A stretch of 64,000 nt of DNA, from NCBI RefSeq assembly GCF_000621865.1, contig NZ_JHXE01000001.1, positions 276,219 to 340,218 on the forward strand. The letters run 5' to 3'. Both the position numbers and the translations under genes were made by a program. How positions within the stretch are numbered: the stretch's first letter is position 1; the number at the start of each line of letters is the position of its first letter. A model generated the notes under the pieces. The model was not told the origin of the DNA and made no database searches. It was given only the letters and a program-made list of their open reading frames with translations. Positions 18,030-27,044 of the stretch are shown here, piece after piece. This stretch comes from Pseudobutyrivibrio sp. MD2005. Its GTDB lineage: Bacteria; Bacillota; Clostridia; Lachnospirales; Lachnospiraceae.

Positions 18030-18602
18030 ATGAAGAAATTTACAAAGTTTTTGTCATTGACATTTGCAGTAATTTTCGCAGTATCTGTTTTTACAGTTAA
18101 AAGCGAAGCAGCAATGTCAGCAGAGGGACAGGCTCACATGAGAGAGCTTACTGCCGAGGAAGTACAGACATTGTATACCTTATTCGTAGCAGATGAGTAT
18201 ACAAAGATGTACCCTGATGTCAAAGAAGTTCTTGGAACTGATGAGATGACTCTTTTCAATCATTTTATTACATTTGGTATCTGGGAGCAGAGACAGCCAT
18301 CTGTAGCATTTAATGTAGATGTATATGCAACAAGAAATCCGGATTTACATATTCAGTTCGGTGATGATATTGTTGCTTACTATATGTACTTTGCAACACA
18401 TCAGAATGAGCAGTCATGGAGAACAAAGCCTACAAAATATGATGCATTATGGAATAACTGCATTATCTATAGCGTATATGATTTTGTAGAGGGTCAGGAG
18501 AAGCCAAGAGAAGGCGCAGTTCCAGTACAGACAGGAAACTATCATCCTGATGTATTTATTAATGGTGAAGACCCACATGAGGCTAATAAGCAGTTTGAAT
18601 AA
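18030..18602 (+). CDS. Secreted protein with two 'YxxxYPDV...FG' type surface repeats
   Basis: A 190-residue protein with a Sec signal peptide: MKKFTKF, a hydrophobic core, then a probable cut after SEAA at about residue 28. The middle carries two imperfect repeats of about 40 residues: YTKMYPDVKEVLG...FNHFITFGIWEQRQP and YATRNPDLHIQFGDD followed by YYMYFATHQNEQSW. Repeats of this kind (Y...NPD....FG.....Y.Hy...G..E.R) are common in secreted clostridial proteins; their role is unknown. It has its own promoter and a strong terminator, so it is expressed apart from the glycan operons. It might bind or shape the surface glycan, which is inference from location. Confidence 0.75.
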   Translation: MKKFTKFLSLTFAVIFAVSVFTVKSEAAMSAEGQAHMRELTAEEVQTLYTLFVADEYTKMYPDVKEVLGTDEMTLFNHFITFGIWEQRQPSVAFNVDVYATRNPDLHIQFGDDIVAYYMYFATHQNEQSWRTKPTKYDALWNNCIIYSVYDFVEGQEKPREGAVPVQTGNYHPDVFINGEDPHEANKQFE

Positions 18603-18619
18603 AGAATAGAATAAAGTAA

Positions 18620-18655
18620 ATGCCAGCTTCATTAGAAGCTGGCATTTTTTATTTT
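18620..18655 (+). terminator. Intrinsic terminator between convergent genes
   Basis: ATGCCAGCTTC (18620-18630) and GAAGCTGGCAT (18635-18645) form a perfect 11-bp stem with a four-base loop, then TTTTTTATTTT. It ends the secreted-protein gene. On the other strand the same hairpin covers the last codons and stop of murJ, with a weaker T-rich tail. Confidence 0.9.
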
Positions 18656-20167
18656 AGAAATAAGTTTTGTTTTTAATAGGTTCACTTCATCGATTTTCAT
18701 AAGCGTTAGGATTATAGCATAAACAATAAGTCCTACTAGAGCTGAAATGCAGAAGATAAGGAAATTATTGTTGAATAAATTTTTTATAACAATTATGAGT
18801 ATAACTAAAACAACACTTCCTGGCACCTGTTTTAATATAACAGGAATAAGATCAAATAATGAGTAATCAGGCACATACTTTCTAAGCATAAGTGAGTTAA
18901 TAATAAAGTTAACAGTAAGCGATATAGAGCTTGCAATTGCTACGCCCATAATACCGATAAAACGTGAAAGTAAGATGCTGAAAAATACGTTGGCAGCTAC
19001 AGCAAAAAAACCTGTAATCATTGGCCCTTTTGTATCTTTAAAAGCATATAGGGCACGTGAAGCAATATCTCTTACACCAGAACTTATAAATCCTACAGCG
19101 TATCCTATTAAAGCTGCGCTAGTCATAATTAGAGATTTCTGATTAAACTCTCCTCTTAAAAATACAATTGAAACAATCTCTTTCGAGCACAAACAAGTGA
19201 TAATAGTAATTGGTGTCATAAGGCATATCATTGCTCTTACGGCAGACTTCATTGTATTTGAAAGCTTTTGAATATTTCCTTCTGCAGCGAAGTTTGAAAA
19301 ATTAACATATAAAATATCTACAACATTGTTGACGATTACGTTTACTACTAAATCTTCAAGAACTACTGCGTATGCAAGGGCCGATGCATTTCCCGCTCCA
19401 AGGCCAGATGAAATAGAACCATCAACGATTTTGTTAATCTGAAAAACTGAGTTTCCAATAAATACCGGCAGTGCAGCAGTAAGGATTACTTTTAATTCTG
19501 GAACATCCCTAAGCTTTACAAATGAATAATGTACATAACGGCGTCCCCTAAAGATGAGCAGTGAACTGAATAGTATGTAGCTTAAATATTGGGCTATTAC
19601 AAGTGATGTAACTGCCTGAGTACTGTAAAGCAAGACACAACATAAAATAGTAATGGAACTGGTAAAGAATGATTCTGTTCTGCTGATAACAAAGTCCTTG
19701 TTTGAATCCATCAGTGATGTTCCAACCATAGTAAAGATGGAGAATACAAAGAATGGATAACAGATTCTAAGGTAATGCTGAAGCAAAATCGATTCTTCAG
19801 GTGAGTATGATGGCGCAAGCATCTTTGCAATCAGTGGCGTAAACATGTAAGTGAAAAGCAGTATCACTGGTGCTATCGGAAGCATAAATTCCATACAAGC
19901 ACAGATTAGCCTTGAAGCCGCCTCTTTACCCTTTTGAACTAAAGTGTGGGTGTAGATACTAACCATCGAAATAGATATTGCCCTAACAAATGCTGAAGTC
20001 AAGGTGCCTACAAATGTAAATGCTAGATTGTAAATATCAGTTTCGAAGGTGGTTCCAAAATAATATGCTACAACGGCTTGCTTAACAAAGCCGAGTAATT
20101 TAAAACATAAGGTCATTACAGCAATTATAGCGGTAGTAGCTAAAATGCCTTTATTCTTTTTGCTCAT
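18632..20167 (-). CDS. murJ: MurJ/MviN-family lipid-linked oligosaccharide flippase
   Basis: A 511-residue protein with about fourteen helices of the MOP superfamily. It opens MSKKNKGILATTAIIAVM with a GFVKQAVVAYYFGTTFETD segment, and later SRALYAFKDTKGPM, both usual for MviN/MurJ. It moves lipid-linked precursors (lipid II or a lipid-linked repeat unit) across the membrane. No other flippase is visible, so it may be the Wzx-like partner of the Wzy-type protein at 5419. The start at 20167 is preferred over a TTG at 20182 because GGAGG lies eight bases before it. It is alone on the minus strand with its own promoter. Its stop codon lies in the loop of the terminator hairpin. Confidence 0.82.
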   Translation of the reverse strand: MSKKNKGILATTAIIAVMTLCFKLLGFVKQAVVAYYFGTTFETDIYNLAFTFVGTLTSAFVRAISISMVSIYTHTLVQKGKEAASRLICACMEFMLPIAPVILLFTYMFTPLIAKMLAPSYSPEESILLQHYLRICYPFFVFSIFTMVGTSLMDSNKDFVISRTESFFTSSITILCCVLLYSTQAVTSLVIAQYLSYILFSSLLIFRGRRYVHYSFVKLRDVPELKVILTAALPVFIGNSVFQINKIVDGSISSGLGAGNASALAYAVVLEDLVVNVIVNNVVDILYVNFSNFAAEGNIQKLSNTMKSAVRAMICLMTPITIITCLCSKEIVSIVFLRGEFNQKSLIMTSAALIGYAVGFISSGVRDIASRALYAFKDTKGPMITGFFAVAANVFFSILLSRFIGIMGVAIASSISLTVNFIINSLMLRKYVPDYSLFDLIPVILKQVPGSVVLVILIIVIKNLFNNNFLIFCISALVGLIVYAIILTLMKIDEVNLLKTKLISKIKNASF

Positions 20168-20190
20168 TGACTGGTCCTCCAAATAAAGAG

Positions 20191-20219
20191 ATTATACATC
20201 GAAATACTAGCATAAGCAA
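20191..20219 (-). promoter_or_regulatory. Promoter of murJ
   Basis: Read on the minus strand, TTGCTT (20214-20219) and a perfect TATAAT (20191-20196) are separated by 17 bases. GGAGG and the murJ ATG follow at suitable distance. The rest of this divergent gap probably also holds the promoter of the 20270 gene, but I cannot define it. Confidence 0.6.
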
Positions 20220-20269
20220 AGAAAATGGTATAAAATGTCAATATCTATGTGTATAATATGGAGATAATT

Positions 20270-21970
20270 ATGTTTGCTGAAAGTAACAAGAAAAAAATCG
20301 TTTTTAATACAATAATTGGAATTGCAGTTTTAGTATGGTCGTTTTACTTTATCGACAGGGGCTTTTATATGGATGAGTCTGGGCTACTTGCTTTATATAG
20401 GACTACTTTCCTTGGTAAAAAGCTTTTTGTTGAAAACTGGGATACTTTGCAGATGGGTGGCATTTTAGTATATCCACTGTTTGCTTTGTATTATGGAGTG
20501 CTGGCACCAATCATCGCACCATTAGGCTGCGGAGTGGTTCTATTTATGCGTATCTCATATCAAATCATTCGATTGATGATCGCCATTTATCTGTACGCTT
20601 GTATCAAGAGAACAAAGTACAGAGATAGTGCCTTTTTGACAGCACTTGTATACTACGCATTCATTATTTCCTTTAAGAACTTTTCTTATAAATCATTGTG
20701 TGATTTTGGGCTTATTTTGTTTATATGCTGGGCATATAGATTTTTTGAAACAGAGAACAAAATCTACATAGTGTTAATGGGAGTGGCTACATGCATCGCA
20801 ATTTTAGCGTATCCTACTATGATTCTGATGCCAATTCTATTTGTTGTAGTATTAGCAATTATGACATACAAAGGTTATGATTTGCTTAAACCAATAATAG
20901 TATATATTTTTACTTGTTTTGTATGTGGTGCACTGACTTTAATATATTTGCAATTTACATCTGGCTTAGTAGATGCTTTTTCTAGTATGACATATCTTAG
21001 TGATTCATCTCATACGGGAAATCCCTCCATGCGCTTAGTTAAAATGCTGATTAGTTATTTTGCATTTGCTTGCATAGCATATTTACCAATTATAATAATG
21101 CATGTTGTTAACAAAGTGTCATATGTTAGTGAAAGCTTTTTTAACACTATACTATCTTTATATTGGATTATATTTATGGTAGCTATATTCGCCATAAAAC
21201 CAGAAAGCATCAGTCTTTCTAGATTAATATATGGATTCTTGATTATATTTATGTGGTTCCCTTATTTGGTATATAAAAGGGAAAGTAATGAATACACCAG
21301 AATAGGCCAATACGGTCAACCTGGTTATGATGGTAAACAAAAACTTGGCATCATATTCTTTGTGTCAGTTTGTGCGCAGTTAGTTTGGGCACTATCAACC
21401 AATCAAGATATAGCTATACCAGGTTTTATGACTATATATGTGATTTTGGCTATTGTAATGATCACTGGTGAACGATTAGAAGGAATGAAGCTTTTGCGTT
21501 TTGCTGTAGTGGGTTTTACATTATTCTTTATGGGAATATGGGTGGCTGAAGGTGAAGGTGGTTATAGTACCATATTTGAAAAAAGGACATATGTGACTTA
21601 TGGAGCGTACCAGGGAATAGCATTATCTGATGAAGATTACTACATGAATGAATCGTGTTATACATTATTGACTAAGTATGTTAGTGCAGAGGATAAGTTG
21701 TTTGTGTCAATGGGACACGGGTCTAGTGCCTACCTTAATAGCGACGCTAAAATGGCAGCAGGAACATCCTACGCCAGAGCTGGCAAAGGCCAAACAAGAG
21801 TATTGGCATATTGGGAGGCACATCCAGAACAGTTGCCAGATTACATATTGATAGATACAGCCAATAAATACTACGAGGAATTTGAGGCAGGCGAAACATA
21901 TCAATATATTTTAGAAAACTACCCTACTACTGTTGCAGAAGAGGGATCTTTTATATTACTTTCAAAGTGA
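20270..21970 (+). CDS. Large multi-pass membrane protein, GT-C-like
   Basis: A 566-residue protein with about twelve helices and a soluble C-terminal domain of about 130 residues. The first outer loop has FIDRGFYMDESGLLALYRTTF, placing an acidic pair (DE) after the first helix as in GT-C glycosyltransferases. The ATG at 20270 follows GGAG by seven bases; two in-frame earlier starts (20249, 20258) lack a ribosome site. It is the first gene of a plus-strand run continuing to about 36393 with only short gaps. No named family is recognised; role in sugar transfer is inferred. Confidence 0.55.
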   Translation: MFAESNKKKIVFNTIIGIAVLVWSFYFIDRGFYMDESGLLALYRTTFLGKKLFVENWDTLQMGGILVYPLFALYYGVLAPIIAPLGCGVVLFMRISYQIIRLMIAIYLYACIKRTKYRDSAFLTALVYYAFIISFKNFSYKSLCDFGLILFICWAYRFFETENKIYIVLMGVATCIAILAYPTMILMPILFVVVLAIMTYKGYDLLKPIIVYIFTCFVCGALTLIYLQFTSGLVDAFSSMTYLSDSSHTGNPSMRLVKMLISYFAFACIAYLPIIIMHVVNKVSYVSESFFNTILSLYWIIFMVAIFAIKPESISLSRLIYGFLIIFMWFPYLVYKRESNEYTRIGQYGQPGYDGKQKLGIIFFVSVCAQLVWALSTNQDIAIPGFMTIYVILAIVMITGERLEGMKLLRFAVVGFTLFFMGIWVAEGEGGYSTIFEKRTYVTYGAYQGIALSDEDYYMNESCYTLLTKYVSAEDKLFVSMGHGSSAYLNSDAKMAAGTSYARAGKGQTRVLAYWEAHPEQLPDYILIDTANKYYEEFEAGETYQYILENYPTTVAEEGSFILLSK

Positions 21971-21980
21971 GAATGATTAT

Positions 21981-23015
21981 ATGAAAAAGCAATTAATTAT
22001 CATACCTGCGTACCAGCCACTTGAGAGCTTGGTGCCACTTACAAAAGAAATAATGACACTGTTTAACAATGTTTTAGTTGTCGATGATGGTGGAGGAGAA
22101 AAATACGCACACATATTTAATCAGCTAAAAGAAATGGGTGCAATTGTTGTAGCTCATGCAATCAATCAGGGTAAAGGCCGTGCGCTTAAAAGTGCAATCA
22201 ATTATTGCCTACTTAACCCAGAGCTTGCAAAAGCTGGTGTTATCACTGTGGATGCTGATGGTCAGCATCGTCCAGAGGACATTGTAAAGATTGCAGATGC
22301 AATGGAAGCAAATCCAGATGCAGTTGTAATGGGGTGCCGTGCTTTTGATGCTAGCAACATACCATTTAGAAGCCGTATGGGAAATGGAATATCTCGCAAG
22401 GTTTACAAGTGGGCTTGCGGTATCGATGTTTCTGATACTCAGACAGGTCTTAGAGGATTGCCATATTCATTCCTTGAAATCGCAGCTAGATGCGATGGAG
22501 AGAAATACGAATATGAGACAAATATGCTTCTAGATATTAAGAGCAACAATGTCCCAATGAAGGAAGTTACAATCCAGACTGTTTACGAGAACAATAACGA
22601 ATCATCTCACTTTAATCCAGTAAGAGATTCAATTCGTATATACAGTATCATTTTAAAGTATTCATTCTCATCGCTTTTTTCAGCGTTGATTGACTATATT
22701 ATTTTTATTATTGCTCATGCTTGTGGTGCCAAAATCATGGCAGCCACATATATTGCAAGAGCTTGCTCTTGCCTTGTGAATTTCACTTTAAATAAAAAAA
22801 TGGTATTCAAAGGCGAAGGCAAGGTTGCAGTGCAGCTTGCAAAATACTTAGTGCTTGTTGTAATCTCAGGTACTATTTCAGGTTGGGCTGTTACCAATTT
22901 GTCACAGCTTCTGCCTATGATTGCACCAGTTATTATCAAGGTGCCAGTAGAAGTCATACTTTATATTTTCAATTACGCGGTACAGCGTGCATTTATTTTT
23001 AATAACAAGGAGTAG
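21981..23015 (+). CDS. GT2 glycosyltransferase fused to a GtrA-like flippase domain
   Basis: A 344-residue fusion. Residues 1-215 are a GT2 domain: LIIIPAYQPLESL, VVDDGGG, the metal-binding VDADGQHRPED at about 90-100 and a DTQTGLRGLP segment. Residues 220-344 are a four-helix GtrA-like domain (FSALIDYIIFI, ARACSCLVNFTLNKKMVF, AVQRAFIF). GtrA is thought to flip the polyprenyl-phosphate sugar made by a GtrB-type enzyme, so one chain would make and flip the donor. The ATG at 21981 follows AGTGAGA. It sits between two large GT-C-like proteins, either of which may use the donor. Confidence 0.85.
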   Translation: MKKQLIIIPAYQPLESLVPLTKEIMTLFNNVLVVDDGGGEKYAHIFNQLKEMGAIVVAHAINQGKGRALKSAINYCLLNPELAKAGVITVDADGQHRPEDIVKIADAMEANPDAVVMGCRAFDASNIPFRSRMGNGISRKVYKWACGIDVSDTQTGLRGLPYSFLEIAARCDGEKYEYETNMLLDIKSNNVPMKEVTIQTVYENNNESSHFNPVRDSIRIYSIILKYSFSSLFSALIDYIIFIIAHACGAKIMAATYIARACSCLVNFTLNKKMVFKGEGKVAVQLAKYLVLVVISGTISGWAVTNLSQLLPMIAPVIIKVPVEVILYIFNYAVQRAFIFNNKE

Positions 23016-23021
23016 CAGTAG

Positions 23022-24911
23022 ATGCTATCAATAATTCTGTTTTTGATTGTAATATCAGCTTTTGCTGTGTTTGCATGTTTTAAATTAGATAAGACATTTG
23101 AGGAGGCTCTTCCAATATCTTGCATGGGAATAATACTTGTATTATTCCTATTTGGCGTTTTACATATTTTAAAAATCGGTGCTGTAGTGATAGGTGTTGC
23201 TGCAGCACTGCTATACGTTTACACCATTTATTGGATAATTAAAGGCGGGGCAAAATCAGTTCTTAAAGAGCGCATCTTTAATCTGGTTACTCCTGGATTT
23301 TTGATATTTGCAGCATTTTCAATGCTACTTGCATATTGGAATCAGGACAGAATGGCTACCCGTACTGATGAATTCTCACATTGGCTAGATACTGTAGTTA
23401 TTATGTCACAGCTAGATGCTTTCGGAACAGCACCTGGTTCAACAGCCGTGTTTCCTTCGTATCCACCAGCAATGTCGCTTTTTCAGTATATGCTAGAAAA
23501 GATAAACATGTTGGTTACAGGCGAGTTTTCAGAGTGGAAAACTTACTATGCATATCAGCTTTTAGCAATTGTTTCAATGCTTCCATTTGCAAAGGTAAAG
23601 GCAGAAGCTACAGCTAAAAAGGTTGCAAGCATCATTATGTGGTTTGCAGCAGTTGTCATGCCATTGTATTTCTTTAGTGAAGCATACTGCAGTTTGTATA
23701 TTGACCCATTCTTAGGAGTTCTTGGCGGATGCGGCTTTGCTGCTATCTCTCTTACCAAGAATAAGGATTGGCTCTACACTACATATATTTCAATGCTTTG
23801 TGCAACACTTACACTTGCTAAGGATGTAGGAATATATCTTGCAATGTTTATTGCGCTTTATTATGTGATTGACATGATCTCAGCTAAAAGGGCAGATGCT
23901 GTAAGCAAGATTAAATTGCTAGCTGTATCGCTTGTTCCAGTTATCTCTTTTGTTGCTGCAAAGATGCTATGGAAATTAGAGCTTACTATTTCCCACACAC
24001 CTCGCAAATTTAGTGCACCTTTTGATTTCGCAGGTACAATTGCTACGCTGCAAGGAAAAGGAAATGAATTCCAGACAACAGTACATGGAAATTTCATGGA
24101 TGCCATTACTTACAGATATATCTATTTTGAAAGAATGGGATTCAACTACACGGCGCTTATGGTGTTGATTACAGCTGCATTAATTGGGCTTCATATCAAG
24201 CTGTACAGAAAATCACAGCTAACAAAGGCTGCAAGTATAGCTGGCGCAGTGATTCCAAGTATAGCGATTATTTTTTACATACTTTCAATGTTTCCACTTT
24301 ACATATCTAGATTTTCAGAAGAGGAAGCCATTAATCTTGCCTCATTTGATAGATACTGTGGAATCATGTTTTTGACAGGGCTATTACTTCTGACTTGGCT
24401 TGTTAGAGAGTCCATTTCAGATATTACAAAAAAGCAGGTTGCGGTAATCGCAGCAGTTGCGGTGACACTTTTGGTGTTCCACAGTAAGGCTGAATCAATT
24501 AGATATTATACTTCTAGACAGCTTGTGGATGATTCTGTTAGCTTCCGCGCCGCAGTAAATATCCTTGCTGGTAAGATTAATGCTAACACACCGGAAGATG
24601 CATCTATTTTAATTGTGGGTGATGATACTAATGTTGTATTCCATCCAATACTTGCAACAATAGCAAAGCCTCGTTCATTTACATATAGTGATGTGTATAT
24701 TTCAAGCTATGTAGATGAAAGTGGTGCAGGTTTATCTGAAGAGGAATTCAAGGAGATTCTAGTTGATAATTTTGATTATGTAGCTATATACAATCCTACA
24801 GATAATCTTGTAAATACTTATGCTGGATTGTTTGAAGATTCTTCAGAGATAAAGGATCTTACATTATATCAAGTAGATAAAGAGTCAGGCATGCTTAGCC
24901 TGGTGCAATAA
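23022..24911 (+). CDS. Large multi-pass membrane protein, GT-C-like
   Basis: A 629-residue protein with about twelve to thirteen helices and a soluble C-terminal part of about 140 residues. After the third or fourth helix comes RMATRTDEFSHWLDTVVIMS, an acidic-aromatic loop, followed by VFPSYPPAMSLFQYM. This 'DE.sHW...Pp..s..qy' arrangement is often seen in bacterial GT-C-like proteins of capsule clusters. It starts seven bases after the GtrA-fusion gene and is probably its acceptor transferase, which is inference. No specific family name can be given. Confidence 0.6.
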   Translation: MLSIILFLIVISAFAVFACFKLDKTFEEALPISCMGIILVLFLFGVLHILKIGAVVIGVAAALLYVYTIYWIIKGGAKSVLKERIFNLVTPGFLIFAAFSMLLAYWNQDRMATRTDEFSHWLDTVVIMSQLDAFGTAPGSTAVFPSYPPAMSLFQYMLEKINMLVTGEFSEWKTYYAYQLLAIVSMLPFAKVKAEATAKKVASIIMWFAAVVMPLYFFSEAYCSLYIDPFLGVLGGCGFAAISLTKNKDWLYTTYISMLCATLTLAKDVGIYLAMFIALYYVIDMISAKRADAVSKIKLLAVSLVPVISFVAAKMLWKLELTISHTPRKFSAPFDFAGTIATLQGKGNEFQTTVHGNFMDAITYRYIYFERMGFNYTALMVLITAALIGLHIKLYRKSQLTKAASIAGAVIPSIAIIFYILSMFPLYISRFSEEEAINLASFDRYCGIMFLTGLLLLTWLVRESISDITKKQVAVIAAVAVTLLVFHSKAESIRYYTSRQLVDDSVSFRAAVNILAGKINANTPEDASILIVGDDTNVVFHPILATIAKPRSFTYSDVYISSYVDESGAGLSEEEFKEILVDNFDYVAIYNPTDNLVNTYAGLFEDSSEIKDLTLYQVDKESGMLSLVQ

Positions 24912-24923
24912 TAAGGAGCCAAT

Positions 24924-25868
24924 ATGGAAAAGAAGTTACTTTCTATCGTAGTGCCTGCTTACAACGAGCAGGAGTCGTTGCCATTATTTTATAATGCAAT
25001 AATAGAGATAGAACAAAAACTAAATAATGTTGATATTGAGCTGCTTATCATAGACGATGGTTCGAAGGATAACACATTATCGGTTATAAAAGAGCTTAAG
25101 AAAAAAGACTCAAGAGTTCACTATGTTTCATTTTCGAGAAACTTTGGTAAAGAGGCTGGGATTTTTGCCGGTCTAAAGCACTCAAAAGGTGATTATGTGG
25201 TTATGATGGATGCGGATTTACAGGATCCACCTGCACTTCTTCCTGAGATGCTAAAGTACCTTGAGAGTGGAGAGTACCAGTGTGTAGCCACCCGTCGTGT
25301 AGATAGAAAAGGGGAACCACCTATTCGTTCTTGGTTTGCTCGCAAATTCTATCGTCTTATGAATAAAATCAGCGATGCTGATATTGTGGATGGCGCAAGA
25401 GATTACCAGATGATGACAAGAAAAGTTGTTGAGGCGATTCTTTCTATGGGAGAATACAATCGCTTTAGCAAGGGAATATTTGGCTGGGTTGGATTTAAGC
25501 GAAAGTGGCTTGAGTTCGAAAATACAGAGCGTATTGCAGGCGAAACTAAATGGTCCTTCTGGAAGCTGTTTATATATGCGATAGACGGAATTGTAGCATT
25601 TTCGACAGCTCCGCTTACCATGGTTTCATTGCTTGGACTAATAATGTGCATGGTGGCATTCTTATTTATAATCGTAATCATTATTCGCACATTAGTATTT
25701 GGTGACCCAACAAATGGTTGGCCATCAATGGTTTGTATAATTCTGTTGGTGTCAGGCATACAGCTTTCATGCTTGGGTATCATAGGTCAATATATGGCAA
25801 AGACATATCTTGAGACAAAACATAGACCTATCTACATTATTGGGGAGACTGACGAGGAGCAAGAATAA
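24924..25868 (+). CDS. GtrB-type polyprenyl-phosphate glycosyltransferase (GT2)
   Basis: A 314-residue GT2 enzyme with the standard motifs: SIVVPAYNEQESLPLFY, LLIIDDGSKDNT, VVMMDADLQDPP at about residue 92, an RRVDRKGEPP segment and two C-terminal helices ending GIIGQYMAKTYLETKHRP. It is close to the textbook DPM1/GtrB/ArnC pattern, so it should load undecaprenyl phosphate with a sugar. AAGGAGCC lies before the ATG. Its stop is one base before the next ATG. Confidence 0.86.
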   Translation: MEKKLLSIVVPAYNEQESLPLFYNAIIEIEQKLNNVDIELLIIDDGSKDNTLSVIKELKKKDSRVHYVSFSRNFGKEAGIFAGLKHSKGDYVVMMDADLQDPPALLPEMLKYLESGEYQCVATRRVDRKGEPPIRSWFARKFYRLMNKISDADIVDGARDYQMMTRKVVEAILSMGEYNRFSKGIFGWVGFKRKWLEFENTERIAGETKWSFWKLFIYAIDGIVAFSTAPLTMVSLLGLIMCMVAFLFIIVIIIRTLVFGDPTNGWPSMVCIILLVSGIQLSCLGIIGQYMAKTYLETKHRPIYIIGETDEEQE

Positions 25869-25869
25869 A

Positions 25870-27033
25870 ATGAGCGGTAAAAAAATAGTCCATCTTAGTC
25901 TCAATAGTTTATTTACAGATGGCTGGTCTTATCAGGATCAGATGCTTACAAAATTTCATAAGAAGATGGGGCTATCAGTTACAGATATCACATCACACTG
26001 GATTAATGATGATAAGGGAAATGTAATCTGGGATGATAGAGATGATTATGTAAATGACGATGGCGTTCATGTAGTTCGTTTGAAAATCAAAGGTAAGGAA
26101 TCTTTTACCAACAAGTTCAAGCGATTTGAAGGTCTGTATGAAGCTATTGAAAAAGAGAATCCTGACATTATGTTTATTCATGGTGTTAGTTCGCCTGAAA
26201 ATACTACAATAGTAAAATATTTAAAGGCTCATCCAACTGTTGTGGCCTACGCAGATAATCATGCGGATTTTTCAAATTCAGGTACTAACTGGTTTTCAAA
26301 AAACATTCTTCATAAAATTGTATGGAGACACTATGCTAAGCTTTTGGTTCCCCATATTAAGAAGTTTTATGGCGTTATGCCTAGCCGCGTAGATTTCCTC
26401 AGAGATATTTATCATATCCCTACAGAAAAGACCGAGCTTCTTGTTATGGGCGTGGATGATGATGAGGTTAAAAAGGCGCTAGCGGTTGACACTCGTGCCG
26501 AGATTCGTAGGAAATATAACATTGAGGATGATGATATTCTTGTGATGACTGGTGGCAAAATCGATATGGCTAAAAAGCAGACAGTCAATCTTATGGAAGC
26601 CATAAATAAGCTTGATAATCCTAAGGTGAAGCTTATCGTTTTCGGTTCAGTTGTAGATGAACTAAAGGATGCTGTAAATGCTCAGTGTAGCGATAGATGT
26701 AAATATATTGGATGGATTAATTCTGCAGAGACATTGAATTATTATGGCGCCTCAGATTTAGTTATATTCCCAGGTCGTCACTCAGTATTTTGGGAGCAGG
26801 TTGTAGGAATTGGAAAGCCTATGATTTGCAAATATTGGGATGGTACTACTCATGTGGATTTAGGAGGAAATGTTAAGTTCCTATATAAAGACACAGTTGA
26901 AGAATTGACAGAAGTGATTAACACCGTGCTTGGTTCCGAAGAAGTGTTTAAAGGAATGCAAGAAGTGGCTCAGTCAAAGGGAATGGAATACTTCTCTTAT
27001 CAACAGATTGCAAGAAAGAGCTTAGAATTATAA
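25870..27033 (+). CDS. GT4-type glycosyltransferase
   Basis: A 387-residue soluble GT-B-like protein. The first domain starts KKIVHLSLNSLFTDGWSYQD and includes DIMFIHGVSSPENT; the second begins near residue 213 with DILVMTGGKIDMAKKQ, and nucleotide-sugar contacts are expected in YYGASDLVIFPGRHSVFWEQ. The usual E-x7-E motif is changed to a W-E-Q-V form, as in some divergent GT4 members. The ATG at 25870 is preceded by GAGGAGC; an in-frame earlier start would overlap the GT2 gene with no benefit. It should act in the cytoplasm on the lipid-linked unit. Confidence 0.7.
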   Translation: MSGKKIVHLSLNSLFTDGWSYQDQMLTKFHKKMGLSVTDITSHWINDDKGNVIWDDRDDYVNDDGVHVVRLKIKGKESFTNKFKRFEGLYEAIEKENPDIMFIHGVSSPENTTIVKYLKAHPTVVAYADNHADFSNSGTNWFSKNILHKIVWRHYAKLLVPHIKKFYGVMPSRVDFLRDIYHIPTEKTELLVMGVDDDEVKKALAVDTRAEIRRKYNIEDDDILVMTGGKIDMAKKQTVNLMEAINKLDNPKVKLIVFGSVVDELKDAVNAQCSDRCKYIGWINSAETLNYYGASDLVIFPGRHSVFWEQVVGIGKPMICKYWDGTTHVDLGGNVKFLYKDTVEELTEVINTVLGSEEVFKGMQEVAQSKGMEYFSYQQIARKSLEL

Positions 27034-27044
27034 AGGTTGATTTC

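Noticed and set aside
20252..20257. TATAAT just before the 20270 gene as its -10 box
   Set aside because: No -35 at 16-18 bases, and transcription would start inside the ribosome site; kept only as an unresolved possibility.
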